From Chitinophagales bacterium (lineage in GTDB: Bacteria > Bacteroidota > Bacteroidia > Chitinophagales > Saprospiraceae): 64,000 bases of DNA. Location: contig JAKSDI010000100.1 in the NCBI GenBank assembly GCA_022360175.1, positions 62,001 through 126,000 on the forward strand, given 5' to 3'. The position numbers and the translations under genes are program-made. Below are positions 19,364-27,975 of this stretch, in pieces (positions within the stretch are counted from its first letter, which is position 1; every line of letters begins with the position of its first letter). The notes under the pieces are model-generated. The model did not search any database. It saw nothing but the letters and a program-made list of their open reading frames with translations, and was not told the origin of the DNA.

Positions 19364-19662
19364 ATCTCCTGTGTATTATCGGTGTATTCCTCTTTGTCAG
19401 GAAGGAATTCTGAAATATTGAGTTCTTCTGCAACTTCTCCCATCTGTTCGAGATATTGGAAGGTTTTTCGAGCTTCTTCTTCATCTACAATACTGATGGC
19501 TACTCCTACGTGCACCAAGACATAATCATCTACCTTGGCTTGAGGTACCATTTCAAGACTGGCTTCTTTTATGATGCCGCCAAAAGAAACTTTTGCTACT
19601 CGCACCAATCCATCATACTGAGACTCGATGGATTTAATTTTTCCGGGAATTGCTAAGCACAT
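19360..19662 (-). CDS. hypC: Hydrogenase maturation chaperone HypC
   Basis: 100 residues. Starts MCLAIPGK, in which Cys2 (after Met removal) carries the Fe(CN)2CO precursor between HypD and the large subunit. OB-fold core with VSFGG and [15 protein letters not shown] as expected. The C-terminal ~20 residues are acidic and slightly longer than the usual ~80-90. Overlaps hypD by 4 bp; separated from hypF by 353 bp. Confidence 0.96.
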   Translation of the reverse strand: MCLAIPGKIKSIESQYDGLVRVAKVSFGGIIKEASLEMVPQAKVDDYVLVHVGVAISIVDEEEARKTFQYLEQMGEVAEELNISEFLPDKEEYTDNTQEI

Positions 19663-20015
19663 GATGATCGATTTTTATATAATTACGGCGAATCAATTTG
19701 CCGAATAGGCCCATTAGGTTCTAATAATCGTGATGGCTGATTGAAATTCAAAAAACAACCACAATATTGCGAGCACTAGTACCGCTACATTCTGTAGTGG
19801 AGTCCACGAATTGCTCGAATTACACGAAATTTTTGAGCATTTTTGAAATAAGTGTAATTCGTGGACTCTCTTGAAATATTTAAACAGCCCATAGCCGTCG
19901 CCCAACGGTTAATTATTTAATCATAATTAGTCATCATAGACTTTTCATTCAGCAGCTAAAGCCAGCACAACTGGAAAAGCAATCAAGTAGATTTGCTTTA
20001 AGCTTTTAACCTTTA
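19663..20015. other. Gap between hypF and hypC with a long hairpin
   Basis: No gene supported. At about 19799-19876 gagtccacgaatt plus aattacac pairs with gtgtaattcgtggactc further on, giving a strong stem with internal bulges; it resembles dispersed intergenic repeats. It could end transcription after hypF or stabilise an mRNA end; there is no clear T-run. No -7 box for hypC was identified. Confidence 0.45.
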
Positions 20016-22316
20016 TTAGCGATTAAATTCACCATTACGAGATCCTTTTTTTGCCAGATAATACATCAATTGCCCAAAGGAAATGCATTCATCATTGGGA
20101 GATAAATCCCGATGGAAATACAATTCAAAAGGAGCTTTCAGGTGATGGATCAACAAGTCTATCAAAAGGCTATTTTGAAATACGCCACCACTGAATGCCA
20201 GTTTTGTAATTTTCAAATCATTCGCTATTCTTTCAAGCATTTTAACCAATGTATAATGAAAATTGGCTGCTATCTTTTCTTTAGGAACTCCTCTCTTTAC
20301 ATCATTAATAATTGATCGTATGAGTGTTGTTGTTTTTCCTTTCGGGAAATAATCAATTGCTCCATCAAGTCCTTCTTTTTTAAAATATTGAGTAGCCAGG
20401 CTTTGTAATTCCATTGCAGCCTGCCCTTCGAAAGATTGCACACTTCTAATTCCCAAAATTGCCGCTATCGCATCAAATAAGCGGCCTACACTTGAGGTTT
20501 GCAATGATTTTTGTTTCCTCAACAATTGCTGATATATTTTCCATTCAGCATCACTAAACTGTTTTACTAGTAAATTTTCAGCTCCTTCTACTTCCCAGGA
20601 CGCTGCCAAAGCAGAAATACGCGGTTCTCTGGGCATTTTGTCACCTAGTATAAAGGGAAAATAATCGAAGTGACTATGCCTCTTGAATTTACCTTCCGAA
20701 AAGATAAAAAACTCTCCTCCCCATATCTGCCCATCTTCGCCAAGTCCTGTACCATCCCAAACTACTCCAAGTACTGACTTCTTACTACTAAGAAGATTGT
20801 TTTCACCTAGCACCGCTGCAAAATGGGCAAGATGATGCTGTACTTTCATTAAAGGAATTTTCCATAACTCTGCATAGGATGTTGCCAATTGAGTAGATGG
20901 ATAATCAGAATGCTTGTCACATAGTATATAAGCAGGTGCAGCTTTTAATAAATTTAAAAAATGCTGTACAGTATGACGGTAATTTTCCTGAGTATCGAAA
21001 TAAGCCAAATTTCCCAGATAATGGCTAACATAAACCTGCGATTGGTGTAGTAAAGTAAACGTACTCTTAAGCATTGCTCCCATTGCCAATACACCTTCAT
21101 TGGGCAATTTTAATCCGGGATTAATATAAGTGGGAGCCATTCCTCTTGACCTCCGCAAAATGACCGCTTGTCTATTCCAGCCTGAATATCGGATCAAGTT
21201 ATCATCCTGGGGCATTACAATAGCTCGGTTGTGGCTCAAACGTTGATCAGCAATATGTCCTAATTCCGTTTCAGCCTTATCATCTTTATAAATAATTGGT
21301 GATCGGCTAATGTTGCCACTGGTAGCTACAATAGGCTTGCCAAAACGGTGTAATAGTAGTTCGTACAAAGGAGCATAAGGTAACATTACACCTATCTGTT
21401 TCAAGCCAGGAGCTATTGCATCAATGGCTACAGGTATCGATATACTCTCTTTCAAATCAAGGAGAACAATGGGAGATACAGAACTATTTAGTACGTTCAC
21501 TTCCTCTTCTCGTATCTGAGCTACCCTTTGGATGCTTTCCAGATTGGGAAACATCAATGCCAGTGGTTTATCAGGACGTTGTTTGCGCTTTCGCAAACGA
21601 GTAATTGCAGCCTCATTAGTAGCATCACAGGTCAATAAATAACCACCAATGCCTTTAATGGCAACAATAGCTCCCTCATGCCAGGCCTCAATCACAGTCT
21701 TGAGTAGTTTATCTGGTGAAGCATCCAACTGTTGCCCTTCTGTATCAATAAGAATCAGTTCGACGCCACAGTTTGCACAAGAATTTGTCTGAGAATAATA
21801 ACGCCTATTTAGCGGGGCGTCATATTCTTGCTGACAAGTCGAACACATATGGAAGGTATCCATACTAGTATGTTCCCGATCATAAGGCAAACCATTTATA
21901 ATAGAAAAACGTGGTCCACAATTTGTGCAAGTTGTAAAAGCATAATTACTCCTTCGGTTTTCCTGATTATGTATATCTACTCTGCAATCTTTGCAAAGTG
22001 CAAAATCAGGCGAAAAAAGCAAATTAGGCGCTCCTTTTGCTTCACTATGAATGATCTGAAAATTGTCAAAGAACTTCTGTCCAGTCTTATAAAACTGTAT
22101 TTGTGTTATACGGGCTAATTTTGGTGCCCTATTTTTTACATCCTCACAGAAAGCATCCAGAGCAGATTGATCTGCTTCGAGTTCTATATGGACACCATCT
22201 ATTGTATTATTCACCCAACCTTTCAGTTGATGTTCTTTTGCCAGTCGATAGATAAATGGCCGAAAGCCTACTCCCTGTACCTGCCCTTGAATGTGGATGT
22301 GCCAGGTATCCATCAA
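20016..22316 (-). CDS. hypF: Carbamoyltransferase HypF
   Basis: 766 residues, normal length. Order of domains: acylphosphatase (residues 1-~92, VQGVGFRPFIYRLA), two C-x2-C...C-x2-C zinc modules (CKDC, CTNCG, CSTC, CANCG), YrdC-like domain (~200-380, including KGIGGYLL and KRKQRPDKPLALM), and a Kae1-like C-terminal domain with HHLAHFAAV and WDGTGLGEDG. Makes the carbamoyl group transferred to the HypE C-terminal Cys. The start overlaps the hypB stop by 4 bp. Confidence 0.97.
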   Translation of the reverse strand: MMDTWHIHIQGQVQGVGFRPFIYRLAKEHQLKGWVNNTIDGVHIELEADQSALDAFCEDVKNRAPKLARITQIQFYKTGQKFFDNFQIIHSEAKGAPNLLFSPDFALCKDCRVDIHNQENRRSNYAFTTCTNCGPRFSIINGLPYDREHTSMDTFHMCSTCQQEYDAPLNRRYYSQTNSCANCGVELILIDTEGQQLDASPDKLLKTVIEAWHEGAIVAIKGIGGYLLTCDATNEAAITRLRKRKQRPDKPLALMFPNLESIQRVAQIREEEVNVLNSSVSPIVLLDLKESISIPVAIDAIAPGLKQIGVMLPYAPLYELLLHRFGKPIVATSGNISRSPIIYKDDKAETELGHIADQRLSHNRAIVMPQDDNLIRYSGWNRQAVILRRSRGMAPTYINPGLKLPNEGVLAMGAMLKSTFTLLHQSQVYVSHYLGNLAYFDTQENYRHTVQHFLNLLKAAPAYILCDKHSDYPSTQLATSYAELWKIPLMKVQHHLAHFAAVLGENNLLSSKKSVLGVVWDGTGLGEDGQIWGGEFFIFSEGKFKRHSHFDYFPFILGDKMPREPRISALAASWEVEGAENLLVKQFSDAEWKIYQQLLRKQKSLQTSSVGRLFDAIAAILGIRSVQSFEGQAAMELQSLATQYFKKEGLDGAIDYFPKGKTTTLIRSIINDVKRGVPKEKIAANFHYTLVKMLERIANDLKITKLAFSGGVFQNSLLIDLLIHHLKAPFELYFHRDLSPNDECISFGQLMYYLAKKGSRNGEFNR

Positions 22317-23035
22317 ATAGCAGCTTCCTCTTTTGCTTTTTGTTTTTCAGCTACCTTTTCCAGCAACCAGTTACACCACTCATCTATACCAATATCTTTT
22401 GTACTTGACACTTCAATTACTCCAATGTTGGGATTAATATCCCGTGCATCTGCTACCACTGCATCAACCGAAAAGGGAAGGTACTCGAGGAGATCAACTT
22501 TGGATACCAGCATTAGCTCGCTAGTCAAAAACATACGAGGGTATTTCTTAGGTTTATCATCTCCTTCTGTGGTAGCAATCAATGTAACCCGATAGTCTTC
22601 TCCCAGGTCAAAAGAAGCAGGGCAAACCAGGTTTCCTACATTTTCAACAATCAGTAATTCTACCCCTTCCAGATCGAGGCTTTCCATCCCCTGCCAGATC
22701 ATTTGAGCTTCCAGATGGCAAATTCCTCCTGTAACAATTTGCAAGGCATCTATTCCTGTTTCCCTTAAGCGGTTGGCATCGCGCTCTGTTTCCAAATCGC
22801 CTACCAATATTTTCATTTTTACTTTGTCGCTTATACGGCGGGCAGTTTCCTGCAAAAGAGTAGTCTTACCACTACCTGCTGAAGAAGTGATATTGATAAG
22901 TAGTATATTTTGCTCTGCCATTTTATTACGAATACTCTCTGCTACAAAATCATTTGCCTTGAGCAAGTGCATCGTAGTATTATCACAGGTAACTGTTCCT
23001 CTTGCCGCTTTGCTCGACTTTTGAACTTTACTCAT
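22313..23035 (-). CDS. hypB: Hydrogenase nickel-incorporation GTPase HypB
   Basis: About 240 residues from the ATG at 23033-23035 (MSKVQKSS), preferred because the open frame back to 23104 adds a stretch unlike HypB. G-motifs: P-loop SSAGSGKTT, SKVDLL (NKxD equivalent) and switch segment LIVENVGNLVCP. The metal site at the dimer interface, GGICHLEA, is present. There is no His-rich nickel-storage stretch at the N-terminus. Works with HypA to load Ni into HupL. Overlaps hypF by 4 bp. Confidence 0.95.
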   Translation of the reverse strand: MSKVQKSSKAARGTVTCDNTTMHLLKANDFVAESIRNKMAEQNILLINITSSAGSGKTTLLQETARRISDKVKMKILVGDLETERDANRLRETGIDALQIVTGGICHLEAQMIWQGMESLDLEGVELLIVENVGNLVCPASFDLGEDYRVTLIATTEGDDKPKKYPRMFLTSELMLVSKVDLLEYLPFSVDAVVADARDINPNIGVIEVSSTKDIGIDEWCNWLLEKVAEKQKAKEEAAI

Positions 23036-23182
23036 GAATTGAATCTTATTTTGACCCTTTGATGAGCTGTCCTTACAAGCAAATAGAAATTTCAAGCAAA
23101 TCAAAGGAGGTTATAAAGTACGCTATCAATCGTCTTCACCAAGTTAGGGAGATGAATTGAGATGGAAAAGGAAATTAAGGGT

Positions 23183-23200
23183 TTAGAAAATATTTTCTAA
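23183..23200. promoter_or_regulatory. Perfect 18-bp palindrome at the hypA-hypB junction
   Basis: TTAGAAAATATTTTCTAA, a perfect inverted repeat that includes the hypA stop codon. It matches 16 of 18 bases of CTAGAAAATATTTACTAA upstream of hupS (29079-29096). The pairing suggests a shared regulator site, but chance in AT-rich sequence is possible. Confidence 0.45.
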
Positions 23201-23547
23201 TCTTCTTCGAAATGAACCTGATGAACAGACAATTCGGTACCTTTTACAACATTATTATTAGGCTGTTCGCATTGAGCACAAACAAATTTGTAATTTTTAA
23301 TAGTAGAGTTGATATCACAATCTGAACAATATACTTCTACAGGGATTACCTCTACATGTAATTTCACTTCCTGATATTTTTCTTCAGCCAGCGTAACTGC
23401 CTCAAAGGCATTTTGCATTAGGGTAGGCTCCACATTAGAAAGCATTCCTACTTGCAGATAGATATCAGTCATATTTGCTAAATCTTCTTTTGAGAATGCA
23501 TCTTCTAAAGCATTGAAAATGCCCTGTACTAGTGATATTTCGTGCAT
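23197..23547 (-). CDS. hypA: Hydrogenase nickel-incorporation metallochaperone HypA
   Basis: 116 residues, typical size. The N-terminus MHEISLV contains His2, the nickel ligand. The zinc site is CSDC ... CAQC (residues ~74-95). It hands nickel to HupL together with HypB. 161 bp separate its stop from the preferred hypB start, so coupling is less tight than for the rest of the cluster. The upstream TPR gene ends 110 bp before its start codon. Confidence 0.95.
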   Translation of the reverse strand: MHEISLVQGIFNALEDAFSKEDLANMTDIYLQVGMLSNVEPTLMQNAFEAVTLAEEKYQEVKLHVEVIPVEVYCSDCDINSTIKNYKFVCAQCEQPNNNVVKGTELSVHQVHFEED

Positions 23548-23657
23548 GGTAGCGTATTTAAACTGAGGGGCAGTAGAGATAAACAGAGTGAGACTGCACC
23601 AAGCTCTTAGAAGCTGCGAGGTAGTGGAAAAATGCGCCTCAGCGAGTGTGTTTGCTT

Positions 23658-25169
23658 TTAAAAATAAGCCGCTCTCAACTGCTCCAGCTTTTGCAAATGT
23701 AGTGCTGCATCCGCTTGCAGTTGAGGATCTTTGGTCAATTTTTGCACCTCTCCAGCTTTTAATAGCATATTCTGGTAGCGAATCTCATCGAATTTATCTT
23801 CAGGCATGCCAAGATTCCATTGGGCTTCTAAATAATTAAGTATGGTCAGGCATCGTTCAACAGGGTAAGTGTGGGCCTGTCGTATATCCAATGCTTCCTG
23901 ATAATAATATAATGCCTTTTCCATATTATCCGAAAGGCGAGCTTCCGGATAGTTTACAAGGGCATTTCCATAGTGATTGCAAACAGCTGCATATTCATAG
24001 GGATAATGCTCCTTTGTATATACCTGTAGCGCTTCCTGAAATGCAGAAGAAGAAACGGCTGCCCAAATACCTTTTTTCTTTTGTTCATCCGGAATTTCAG
24101 CATAAACCATTCCCATATGATGTTGAATATCGGCATAAACCTCTGGGGCATTGCGTTGGGTAAATACTTTTACTGCTTCCTGAAAAGCTTCAGCTGCCGG
24201 GCGGAAAAATTGAGGATTTCCTTTCTTTGCCCAGGTAAAAAGGAGAATACCTTTTCGATACTGAGCATTAGCTGCTAGTTCAGGGAGTTTTTCTTCTTCA
24301 AAAAGAGCAATAGATTTATTAAAATAGCCAAGACTTTCAGACCAGCTTTCAGAATAGTTGGCAATAATTCCTGCATCCATTAGTAAAAGGGCTTGTTCTC
24401 GAGTTCTATGCTGCTGCTCATAAAACTGTAAAACCTCCCAAAGCGTATTTTTTAATTTATCTAGCAGCGCTACATCATAAGGCATGCTCAACTGGCTCAT
24501 CCAGGCGTGGCAAAGTGTTTGCTTTAATTCTACGAGAGCCTCCTTAGAAATCTCCAAATGCATACTGGCCTCAAGGAGTTGTACCGCTTTATCAGATTGT
24601 TGTGTGTCAATCAGCAATAGAGCCAATTGGCGAGCGGTAAATACCCGGTACTCTTCATTGGGTGCACACTCTATGGCTTCTCCATAAAAATACATGTTTC
24701 GATCCAGGTCAAAACTAGCTTCTGTAGAAGCATAGTGCCCTAGTATTGCCCGATTATGCATCAAGCGATACTCCTCAAATGATGAATAGTGAGATACTAA
24801 TTCATCTGGATTGATTGGAATACCTTGTTGTAATTTATTGATAAAATCAAGTTCCAGAAATAAGCTGGGATTTTGCTTATGCAAATACTGATGCGCTTTT
24901 TCGTAATTGTCTAATTTTGCGAATAGCAATCCCAGGAGATGAGCTGCATTTAATTCAATCGTTTCTGATAGTATATAAGGTGGTTGAATATTATGCCAAT
25001 CTATTGGAAAAGCAATTTCTCCACTTTTAATAATTAGATTATCTGCACTCTGTACAGGCCGCTCTTCCAATGAATCAGCAACACGAACCAATTCATCTAA
25101 GCGTTCTTCCTGCTGGATAATCTCCTGTAACTGTTCATGAAATTGATCGGGAGCGTATATTACTAGCAT
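23658..25169 (-). CDS. Cytoplasmic TPR protein of the hydrogenase locus
   Basis: 503 residues, no signal peptide or membrane segment. From residue ~130 onward the sequence is a run of TPR-like helical pairs, e.g. ESLGYFNKSIALFEE, AAEAFQEAVKVFTQ, SSAFQEALQVYTKEHYPYEYAAV, KALYYYQEALDIRQ. TPR proteins recur in uptake-hydrogenase clusters of groups 1h and 2a, where they are thought to help assembly or partner docking. It lies between the 122-residue unknown (69 bp upstream) and hypA. Function inferred from context only. Confidence 0.8.
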   Translation of the reverse strand: MLVIYAPDQFHEQLQEIIQQEERLDELVRVADSLEERPVQSADNLIIKSGEIAFPIDWHNIQPPYILSETIELNAAHLLGLLFAKLDNYEKAHQYLHKQNPSLFLELDFINKLQQGIPINPDELVSHYSSFEEYRLMHNRAILGHYASTEASFDLDRNMYFYGEAIECAPNEEYRVFTARQLALLLIDTQQSDKAVQLLEASMHLEISKEALVELKQTLCHAWMSQLSMPYDVALLDKLKNTLWEVLQFYEQQHRTREQALLLMDAGIIANYSESWSESLGYFNKSIALFEEEKLPELAANAQYRKGILLFTWAKKGNPQFFRPAAEAFQEAVKVFTQRNAPEVYADIQHHMGMVYAEIPDEQKKKGIWAAVSSSAFQEALQVYTKEHYPYEYAAVCNHYGNALVNYPEARLSDNMEKALYYYQEALDIRQAHTYPVERCLTILNYLEAQWNLGMPEDKFDEIRYQNMLLKAGEVQKLTKDPQLQADAALHLQKLEQLRAAYF

Positions 25170-25238
25170 CTTATTCTTGATGTTTATACAAAGTTGAGTG
25201 GATGTTTGTTATGGCATTTCTCGTCCTAGCAAGCGTTT

Positions 25239-25607
25239 TCACAGGTTTACCTTCAATATTCCAAGGCCTTCTTCTACAGTATACTCCAAGGATCGATTTG
25301 TATCATTGATTTGATGATCTAACAGTATTTCATGCAAAGCAATCGTCTTATCCCCCTGGAGATTGCGTTCCTTTAACATATGCTGTTTTGCTTTGTGAAG
25401 CTTTTTGAACAATTCATCACTTACAGGGGCGATCAAAAGAGAACGACGTCCGGGATAATAAACCATTAATACATTAGTTGCTTCTCCAAATACCTCCAAA
25501 GCTACTTCTGAATTGATATAGAGGTGCGAAGATTTCAGGCTAACAGCACTAACTGAAGTCGCTTTTCCTTGCTCATGCCTTTGCATATTTCCAGGAGGTA
25601 TAAACAT
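25239..25607 (-). CDS. Unknown 122-residue protein of the hydrogenase locus
   Basis: Not recognised. No signal peptide, membrane helix or Cys. Predicted mixed alpha/beta: an N-terminal half with beta-rich text (LKSSHLYINSEVALEVFG, LMVYYPGRRSLLIAPVS) and a charged helix (LFKKLHKAKQHMLKER). The C-terminal end LEYTVEEGLGILKV may be another strand. It starts 6 bp after the endopeptidase gene and 69 bp before the TPR gene, so it belongs to the hydrogenase operon and is a candidate assembly or electron-transfer accessory. Confidence 0.75.
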   Translation of the reverse strand: MFIPPGNMQRHEQGKATSVSAVSLKSSHLYINSEVALEVFGEATNVLMVYYPGRRSLLIAPVSDELFKKLHKAKQHMLKERNLQGDKTIALHEILLDHQINDTNRSLEYTVEEGLGILKVNL

Positions 25608-25613
25608 GCTATA

Positions 25614-26099
25614 TTATTTTGCTTTTATACATACTCTTAGTTCTTCCAAGAGTATTTCAACCACTTTATCACCACCATTCTTTGCTTTCTCCGACATACC
25701 TACGTTGAAGCGAGTACTATCTATTGCAATTAGATACACTTCTATATCTTCTGGGTACTCCTCTCCCAGCATTTTTTTTGCATAAGACAATGCCTGATCC
25801 CATTTGAGGCTATGCAGAAATACCATAGGGTCATCTTCTATTTGTGCTTCTATTTCTGAGGCTGGCAATTTATAGATTGTGCCAACGGGTTCATCTGTAT
25901 TAATTACTGCATCTACCAATATAATCTTTTCATGCCCCTTCAGTTTGAAAAGCACTTCAAATGCCGAGGTCCCCATGTCAAAAAGATTAATACTGTCAGT
26001 ATCCTCCAGATATTCTTTTAATCGATCGACTACATAAATCCCTACGCCATCATCTGCCCGAACAGGATTGCCAAAACCGAGAATTGCTGTTGCTTTCAT
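25614..26099 (-). CDS. hupD: [NiFe]-hydrogenase maturation endopeptidase (HupD/HyaD family)
   Basis: 161 residues, M52 family. Starts with ILGFGNPVRADDGVG, where GNxxRxDDG and the acidic residue bind the nickel of the precursor. A second conserved acidic motif is FDMGT, and LVDAV follows. It removes the C-terminal peptide of HupL after nickel insertion; the HupL gene here encodes such a tail. First gene after a terminator that separates it from hupSL, so maturation and structural genes may be expressed at different levels. Confidence 0.94.
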   Translation of the reverse strand: MKATAILGFGNPVRADDGVGIYVVDRLKEYLEDTDSINLFDMGTSAFEVLFKLKGHEKIILVDAVINTDEPVGTIYKLPASEIEAQIEDDPMVFLHSLKWDQALSYAKKMLGEEYPEDIEVYLIAIDSTRFNVGMSEKAKNGGDKVVEILLEELRVCIKAK

Positions 26100-26111
26100 A
26101 TCTCCTCAATT

Positions 26112-26150
26112 TACAAAAAGAAACCCGTCAAAATAGGACGGGTTAAGCAA
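26112..26150 (-). terminator. Terminator downstream of hupL
   Basis: Arms aacccgtc (26122-26129) and gacgggtt (26137-26144); on the minus strand the hairpin is followed by tctttttg. It lies between the hupL stop and the hupD start, splitting structural from maturation genes. Confidence 0.65.
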
Positions 26151-26174
26151 GATAGCAAATCTAGTTTATCATTT

Positions 26175-26278
26175 TATGGTGGCATCTTTTTACCCATATC
26201 TGCGTTGCGTGCTCGTGTTAATAACTATGGCTATTACACTCCGCCCCGCCTTGATCTGAGCAAAAATATACTCGACCA
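26175..26278. repeat. Imperfect long palindrome in the hupL-hupD gap
   Basis: The left half (tggcatctttttacccatat ...) and the reverse complement of the right half (ttggtcgagtatatttttgc ...) align over about 47 bp at roughly 60 % identity around a centre near 26228. It resembles other non-coding palindromic units in this window but shows no homology to the 162-165 bp elements. Confidence 0.45.
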
Positions 26279-26336
26279 AAAAAGCAATCTAAATCTACTC
26301 TCTTACTTATAAGGATTATAATAATTGAGTTAACCG

Positions 26337-27932
26337 TTACAGTTTGAATTTCGCCAATTCTTTGCCGGATTTATTATCGTGGGCATGTACGGTACATACG
26401 AGACAAGAATCAAAAGAACGAGCCACCATACCTACTTCTACCGGATCATGGGGGTCTTCAATTTCAGTGCCTTCCAGTGCAGATTCAATAGGGCCAGGAT
26501 TACCTTCTGTATCATTAGGCCCTACATTCCAGGTAGTTGGTGCAATAATTTGATAATTCTCTATCACACCATCCTTAATTTTAATCCAGTGTGCCAATGC
26601 ACCACGAGCAGCTTCTGTTGCGCCCCATCCAATACCATCGCGCTCGGTAGGTTTGATATAAAATTCATCATCAAGATTTACCTGGCGTAACCATTCATCA
26701 ATCATCAGGTACAATCGAGGAGCTTCATGCATACGTGCCAGCACTCGGGTATATACTGATGGCCCCATTTTTTCCATCACATCTTTAAAGAGTGGATCAC
26801 GGAACTGATGAGTTCCATTAGCAGGGTTGGCTGCCATAATTACTCTTGCTAATGGCCCTGCCTCTGCAGCATGCCCCATAAAACGAGGTGCTTTTGCCCA
26901 ACTATATTTACTACCAAAATCTGAATCTTCAAGGTTCTTAGAATCAGTTGAAGGAGTAGGAATTGGCTCGTCAAATGGGTGCAGGGCATTTTCCTGATTC
27001 AGATACCATGCATGCTTAATGTGCTCTGCTACTTGTTTTTGGTCAGCCTCATAATATTGCTTGCCATCCCAAAATCCGGCAGGGCTGATTGCTGCCGCAT
27101 TGCGGTTATCAATGCCGGGTTTATTATACATATCCTTGTGGAGGTAGGTACCCCATGCAAGGAATTTACCAACTCCCTGTCCAAATTTGTCTAATCCGAA
27201 CTCCAGTCCAGCACGCAAAAAGAGGCCAAGGTCACTATTCCGGTGAGATTCATTCTCCTCCAACCATTCCATCATATCATCCCATGACTGGATTTGCATA
27301 TAACGCTCTATTGAACACCCTAGCCATACCGGTTCCAGCCAATCGTTTCTAAACTGGTTCATAATGGAATGAGCCCGGGTAATATCCTTGAGCGTAGGTG
27401 CACACATTACACCACCAGGCACCATATAACTCGAGTGTGGCCATTGCCCACCAAAAAGAGCATATACCTCTACCGGACGGCCAGAAGCCGTTACTCCAGT
27501 CTGAAAGGAAGTCCCTACATAGGCAGCAAAGCGCTTCACTACTTCCTGATAGAGGGGCTTGTTTGCAAACTTCTTATTGGCCATATCTGTTGCGAAGATA
27601 GCATAAAACCAGCGAGGTATGCTTTGAATGGTTTCTGTAGCCTGGCCTATTGCTCTCAATAAGAGTGCGTTAGGAGGCAAAGTTGTTTGCCAGGCTACAT
27701 CCAGAGCTGACGAAGCACAATAAAGATGTGAACCACCACAAATACCACAAGCCCGTGGCGTTACGATCAAACCTGACTGTGGGTCCTTACCTGCCAGAAT
27801 TTTTTCAAAACCTCGAAACATGGCGGCTTGTGTGTGAGCACGAGTTACCACCCCATTCTCCATATAAACCTTAACATCCAGATCACCTTCTACACGGCCA
27901 ACCGGAGATATATTGAGTTCTTTTAAAGCCAT
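26337..27932 (-). CDS. hupL: [NiFe]-hydrogenase large subunit (group 2a-like uptake type)
   Basis: 531 residues. The nickel ligands are present in both motifs: L1 RACGICGGSH (Cys62, Cys65) and L2 DSCLVCTVH (Cys510, Cys513). The 15 residues after His516 are the tail expected to be cut off by HupD. Length and the RACGICGG/CLVCTVH forms fit the cytoplasm-side H2-uptake enzymes of cyanobacteria and mycobacteria (group 2a) better than membrane-bound group 1. It oxidises H2 to protons with the small subunit. Starts 43 bp after the first small-subunit gene. Confidence 0.96.
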   Translation of the reverse strand: MALKELNISPVGRVEGDLDVKVYMENGVVTRAHTQAAMFRGFEKILAGKDPQSGLIVTPRACGICGGSHLYCASSALDVAWQTTLPPNALLLRAIGQATETIQSIPRWFYAIFATDMANKKFANKPLYQEVVKRFAAYVGTSFQTGVTASGRPVEVYALFGGQWPHSSYMVPGGVMCAPTLKDITRAHSIMNQFRNDWLEPVWLGCSIERYMQIQSWDDMMEWLEENESHRNSDLGLFLRAGLEFGLDKFGQGVGKFLAWGTYLHKDMYNKPGIDNRNAAAISPAGFWDGKQYYEADQKQVAEHIKHAWYLNQENALHPFDEPIPTPSTDSKNLEDSDFGSKYSWAKAPRFMGHAAEAGPLARVIMAANPANGTHQFRDPLFKDVMEKMGPSVYTRVLARMHEAPRLYLMIDEWLRQVNLDDEFYIKPTERDGIGWGATEAARGALAHWIKIKDGVIENYQIIAPTTWNVGPNDTEGNPGPIESALEGTEIEDPHDPVEVGMVARSFDSCLVCTVHAHDNKSGKELAKFKL

Positions 27933-27975
27933 TTTATGTTGTGATTTATCGTTTAATTAATATCGCCCGCTGACT

